From contig NC_091093.1 of assembly GCF_024713975.1 (NCBI RefSeq), forward strand, positions 2,232,001 to 2,296,000: 64,000 bases of DNA. The letters run 5' to 3'. The position numbers were made by a program, and so were the translations under genes. This stretch comes from Paralichthys olivaceus (taxonomy: Eukaryota > Chordata > Actinopteri > Pleuronectiformes > Paralichthyidae). The notes beneath the pieces were generated by a model that saw only the letters and a list, made by a program, of their open reading frames with translations, did no database searches and had not been told where the DNA came from. Below, one piece after another: positions 60,842 through 64,000 of this stretch. The stretch's first letter is position 1, and every line of letters starts with the position of its first letter.

Positions 60842-63800
60842 GAACCTCGTTCTTCTTATGTTAAAGGAGAAATATTTTCATGTTTGTTTCCTTTAGTGTA
60901 TTTTATTATTTTTTTGTGAATATAAACCTTCTGCAAAGTTAAAAAGCCTAAAATCTGTGGTAAAGGGAGCTCCACTTCCAAACAGAAAACACTGAAGCTC
61001 CTCCTCCTCCAACCTTCTTCATCATAATGTCAAGTCATTTGTTTAATGCACGTCCCCTAATAAAGCCAGGCAAAGCAAGAGTGGAGGACAACATTTCTTC
61101 CATGTATTTGAAGTGCTTGAGGCAGAGAAGGCCAGCTACCCTATTGAAGCAGACTGGGCTCTATTGGGAGGGGGGGCCTTAAAGAGACCGGAGCTAAAAC
61201 CAAATGTTTCAGACAGAGGCTGATAAGAGGAGCAGCAGCAATCAACACTAAAGCGATGTATTTTCTGAACATTAGAGCATGTAAACCTTGTAATTCTCAC
61301 TTGCCTACCACAAATGTTACAATAATCATATTGTTTGTGTTATTGTTTTTTTGCATTTGAAGAACGTACAAAAAGATATCAGAGAAATAACATCACACGG
61401 CCAGAGGTGTAACATGGACTTTGTGTTTTTGTATAGGTATTTATTATCTAACCAAATGTTATAAAAGGGTGAGGGAGGAAGTAACAGGAAGTGCGGCGAG
61501 CGAGGAGCGAGGCACAACGAGACGGGGAAGAGGCAGTCTTTTGTTTGGGGGTCGCCACGGGTTTCAAAGAGAGCCTCTGTCGAAGGAATCCTGCATTCGA
61601 CAGTGGATTATAAACGTTTTGGAATAAACTCTCATCCGATAACCAGATCGCGGAGCCCGGATGCCGAACGGACTGGGGTGAGATCGTGCAGTTTTCCAAC
61701 AGCGGGTGGACCGTCACGTTTCGCCATTGTTTTCCCCTATTAATATTATTTATCCTTAATTTAGACAAACCTTCAGTGGACTTTTCACTTTGTAGATGTT
61801 GTTTTGTGCACTCTGTCATCCCAGGAGAACTATTGTTTATTTGCTGTTGTGACCATGTTTGTATATTGCCGCCGCGGTTTGATATTTAATTTGTTTGGGC
61901 TTTAAATACACTTTGTTTTCCCCTCAAACTTTGTTTTTTCGTTGATGATAATTTGCTTTTTAGTTAATGCGTGTTTATCGTGGATGTTTTCAGCATTCTT
62001 CGGGCGTTATTGATCATTTCGTGTAGCCGACTAGTTATTTGGAAGCAACTGGAGACTGGTCCGCCGCTCCTTGAAATTAGCGTATTGTACTTTCCCTTAG
62101 AGCTGTCTAAAGTAAGGTGAATTGTTACAACCTTTCTAATAACACAAATTAAATGATCAACAAGTCCATTAGAGGAGTATGTCTCTTCTTTAGGGCTGTA
62201 TTTATTAAACTGCTAAAGTAAAATTTCAGACAAGGGGGATAGATTACTGGGATATTCCAGGGAAAGAGCACATACGTGAGTTTATACTCAGAGTTGTCTT
62301 TTGTGCATATGCATGGAATGTTTTAAGGATTTAAGGGATGTTTTAATCCTGGTTTTTTGTTCATCATTATTGTCTTAATGATAAACTCTGCTTTATCTAA
62401 TGGTTGAAGATCTGAAGCTGCTGCTGAGATTTCATCAGATATTTGAAAGAAAACATGTTATGGCCAGAATCAAGTCAACGGGTCAGACTACACACTTGTG
62501 GCAGTGTTTGTCCACTTCTTTCTCCAGTTTTATTAATTATACATCGGTTTGTTAAAAGTGTGACTGACAGTTCTGACTTCACAGGTGAAGCTGGTCAACC
62601 ACTGACCTGTCTATGATTCTGAAGGTTGTGCTCCTGATGTCCGGCTGGTTGTAGAAACAGGAGAAGTCGATATTGACGTGGTCTTGGCGAGTGATGATGC
62701 TGGAGCTGTTTTGTACCACGATGGAGTTCTTGTACATAATATGGCTATTGTTGGCCTGCAGGGTCACAGGGAGTCAGACAGTGTGAGTGCATGAGGTTTC
62801 ATCTGCAGAGACGATCACATTAATCCACTCATGGACCACAAACACTGAAAGTGCGAATCAATTGGAGGAGAGACGCTTACCATGACCACCGTCCCACACG
62901 GATTGCTAGTGTCGAATTTGAAGGTCACCATTTGGGTCACATTGTTCATCTGACCTCTGCAGTTCTGGTTGTTAAGGTGTAGCTCAGAGTAGTCAATGCC
63001 TTTTTCCTTCAGGAGACAACCAACCAGGGAGACTGAAGCAGAGTTCTGATCGCAGACCGTTGGGTCGCCTGAACAGCAGCACAGACAAGGGCAATGAAAC
63101 AAAGACTGAAGCTCAATACACAAGCTCAGAAATGGTTGAGTTGAGTTCAGGAAATAAGAAGAGGCAAAGAGCTCAGTTTATACTAAAACAATTTATGTGT
63201 TAAACGTCCAGTGTGTAAGATTTAGGTGAAAGGATCAATTGGCCGAAACTGAATAGAAGAACCCTACTGTTTTCATCTAAATTATATGAATTGTCTTCTC
63301 TACGGAGGCCACCATGTTTTTTACAGTCGTACAGACAGGACAAGCCAAACACCTTATGATTTTTTATTACAGCTGAAGTCTACCACAGGTTCTCTTTCAT
63401 GTTTGGACAGGGAGGGTGAGGTGAGGGGTGTTCAGCGGTAACTTCACCACTAGATGTCACTAAATTCTACACACAAACCCTTTAAAGGAGATTGTGACAC
63501 AGAATTTGCCTACAAGATACAACGAGACAGAGACAATAATTTACTGCTAATTTATAACAAATTCAGGATGAATAAAAAGCTCTTGAGCTTTGAAGCAAAC
63601 CCAGGCTCATCGTGTCTGGGGCCCTTTTGCAGTTGTCTCCTCCATAATTCTTCAGATGCTGTGTTTTCAGCTCATAAAATGAATTCATGTTTTTACACTC
63701 TCATTCTAACATCCGACTGTAGTGGTACACTTGTGGAACACTTCTCCCTGAGACAGCCTCCTTACCTAAAGCACCTGTTGATCTGTATTTAGAGGCGAAA

Positions 63801-63897
63801 ATGGCCCGACAGAAGCAACTGGTTCCACCACTGATGTTCTCAGCACAGAACTCATGGGCACTGCAGAGGGTGTCCTGACAGAAGGCTTGGGGGGGGG
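59771..63897 (-). CDS. Secreted ZP-domain glycoprotein, 5' partial
   Basis: Six minus-strand exons join in phase to 321 codons and TAG: 63897-63766, 63068-62881, 62755-62607, 60797-60552, 60167-60005 and 59860-59771. The first holds a cysteine-rich EGF-like piece (FCQDTLCSAHEFCAEN, then CFCRAIF), as seen before the ZP domain in uromodulin, GP2 and alpha-tectorin-like proteins. Then come ZP-N (VCDQNSASVSLVGC, NPCGTVVM) and ZP-C (IDFSCFYNQPD, DSCWATNEKSPN, CSNPADQTVK, LHCKVKLCV). Just after them the basic run DKRRRRS is a furin-type site, and the protein stops 20 residues later at AWTK, without a membrane helix or GPI signal. ZP modules polymerise after cleavage at such a site, so an extracellular matrix or mucus filament protein is likely. 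The exact orthologue is unclear; earlier exons lie beyond 64000. Confidence 0.88.
60168..60551. other. ZP gene intron
   Basis: Read on the minus strand it begins GTGAGG and ends TCTGCAG. Nothing else is seen. Confidence 0.6.
60798..62606. other. ZP gene intron with GC-rich plus-strand insert
   Basis: Read on the minus strand it begins GTCAGT and ends TCTGCAG. It contains an (AC)n tract at 60806-60839 and an unexplained segment at about 61450-61930: GCGGCGAGCGAGGAGCGAGG-type sequence, then a TTGGAATAAACTCT motif and a T-rich tail. This looks like promoter or LTR-type sequence of a retroelement. Confidence 0.4.
60806..60839. repeat. (AC)n microsatellite
   Basis: About 17 AC units, 9 nt from the ZP exon acceptor at 60797. 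Confidence 0.93.
63069..63765. other. ZP gene intron with decayed MITE
   Basis: Read on the minus strand it begins GTAAGG and ends TGTTCAG. It contains MITE copy 6 at 63204-63481. Confidence 0.55.
63204..63481 (+). mobile_element. TTAA-type MITE, decayed copy 6
   Basis: Internally deleted copy of about 280 bp that keeps CGTCCAGTGTGTAAGATTTA at the left and GAGGTGAGGGGTGTTCAG on the right, with TTAA at 63200-63203 and 63482-63485. Confidence 0.65.
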
Positions 63898-64000
63898 CTG
63901 AGAGGATCAGACAAAACTGTTATTTAGAGTCAGTCAGATATACAGTAGCGACAGATGGTTATCAACCTCTTGATGACTTGATGGACAGTGTGAGACGATC

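Overview
The window is vertebrate nuclear DNA, most likely from a ray-finned (teleost) fish. Coding sequence is sparse and split by GT-AG introns. The rest is AT-rich and full of fish-type interspersed repeats: a tRNA-derived SINE, LINE reverse-transcriptase remnants, hAT and PIF/Harbinger remnants, TTAA-flanked MITEs and long dinucleotide microsatellites. No bacterial, phage or CRISPR features were seen.

Layout. 1-14350 holds no recognisable host exon, only transposon debris; it may be intron 1 or upstream DNA of the first gene. 14351-23642 (+) carries ten exons of an endophilin-A gene that reads as SH3GL3; the short first exon was not found. 23643-29628 holds its 3' flank, microsatellites and one MITE. 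29629-30834 (-) is a single-exon delta-group connexin. 32600-34480 is a broken LINE with an antisense LINE tail inserted in it. 35200-37100 contains complex non-coding sequence that could be regulatory. 39912-45870 (+) is a four-exon membrane-bound RING-CH ubiquitin ligase of the MARCHF2/MARCHF3 group. 48890-55736 (-) is a complete eleven-exon B-type lamin ending in a CaaX box, probably the non-mammalian lamin LIII. 59771-63897 (-) is the 3' part of a secreted zona pellucida (ZP) domain glycoprotein, whose 5' exons lie beyond the window.

How the genes relate. They do not form an operon or pathway: endophilin acts in membrane curvature and endocytosis, the connexin in gap junctions, the MARCH protein in membrane-protein ubiquitination, the lamin in the nuclear envelope and the ZP protein outside the cell. 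The interesting point is their linkage. A lamin next to a MARCH gene is also found in human at LMNB1-MARCHF3, and SH3GL1, MARCHF2 and LMNB2 share human 19p13. The window therefore looks like a further whole-genome-duplication copy of one ancestral block, keeping a lamin and possibly a MARCH gene that mammals lost.

Gene structures were assembled by eye from splice consensus, reading phase and recalled family sequences. In the lamin every exon joins in phase and several exon lengths match those of the vertebrate lamin A gene as recalled.
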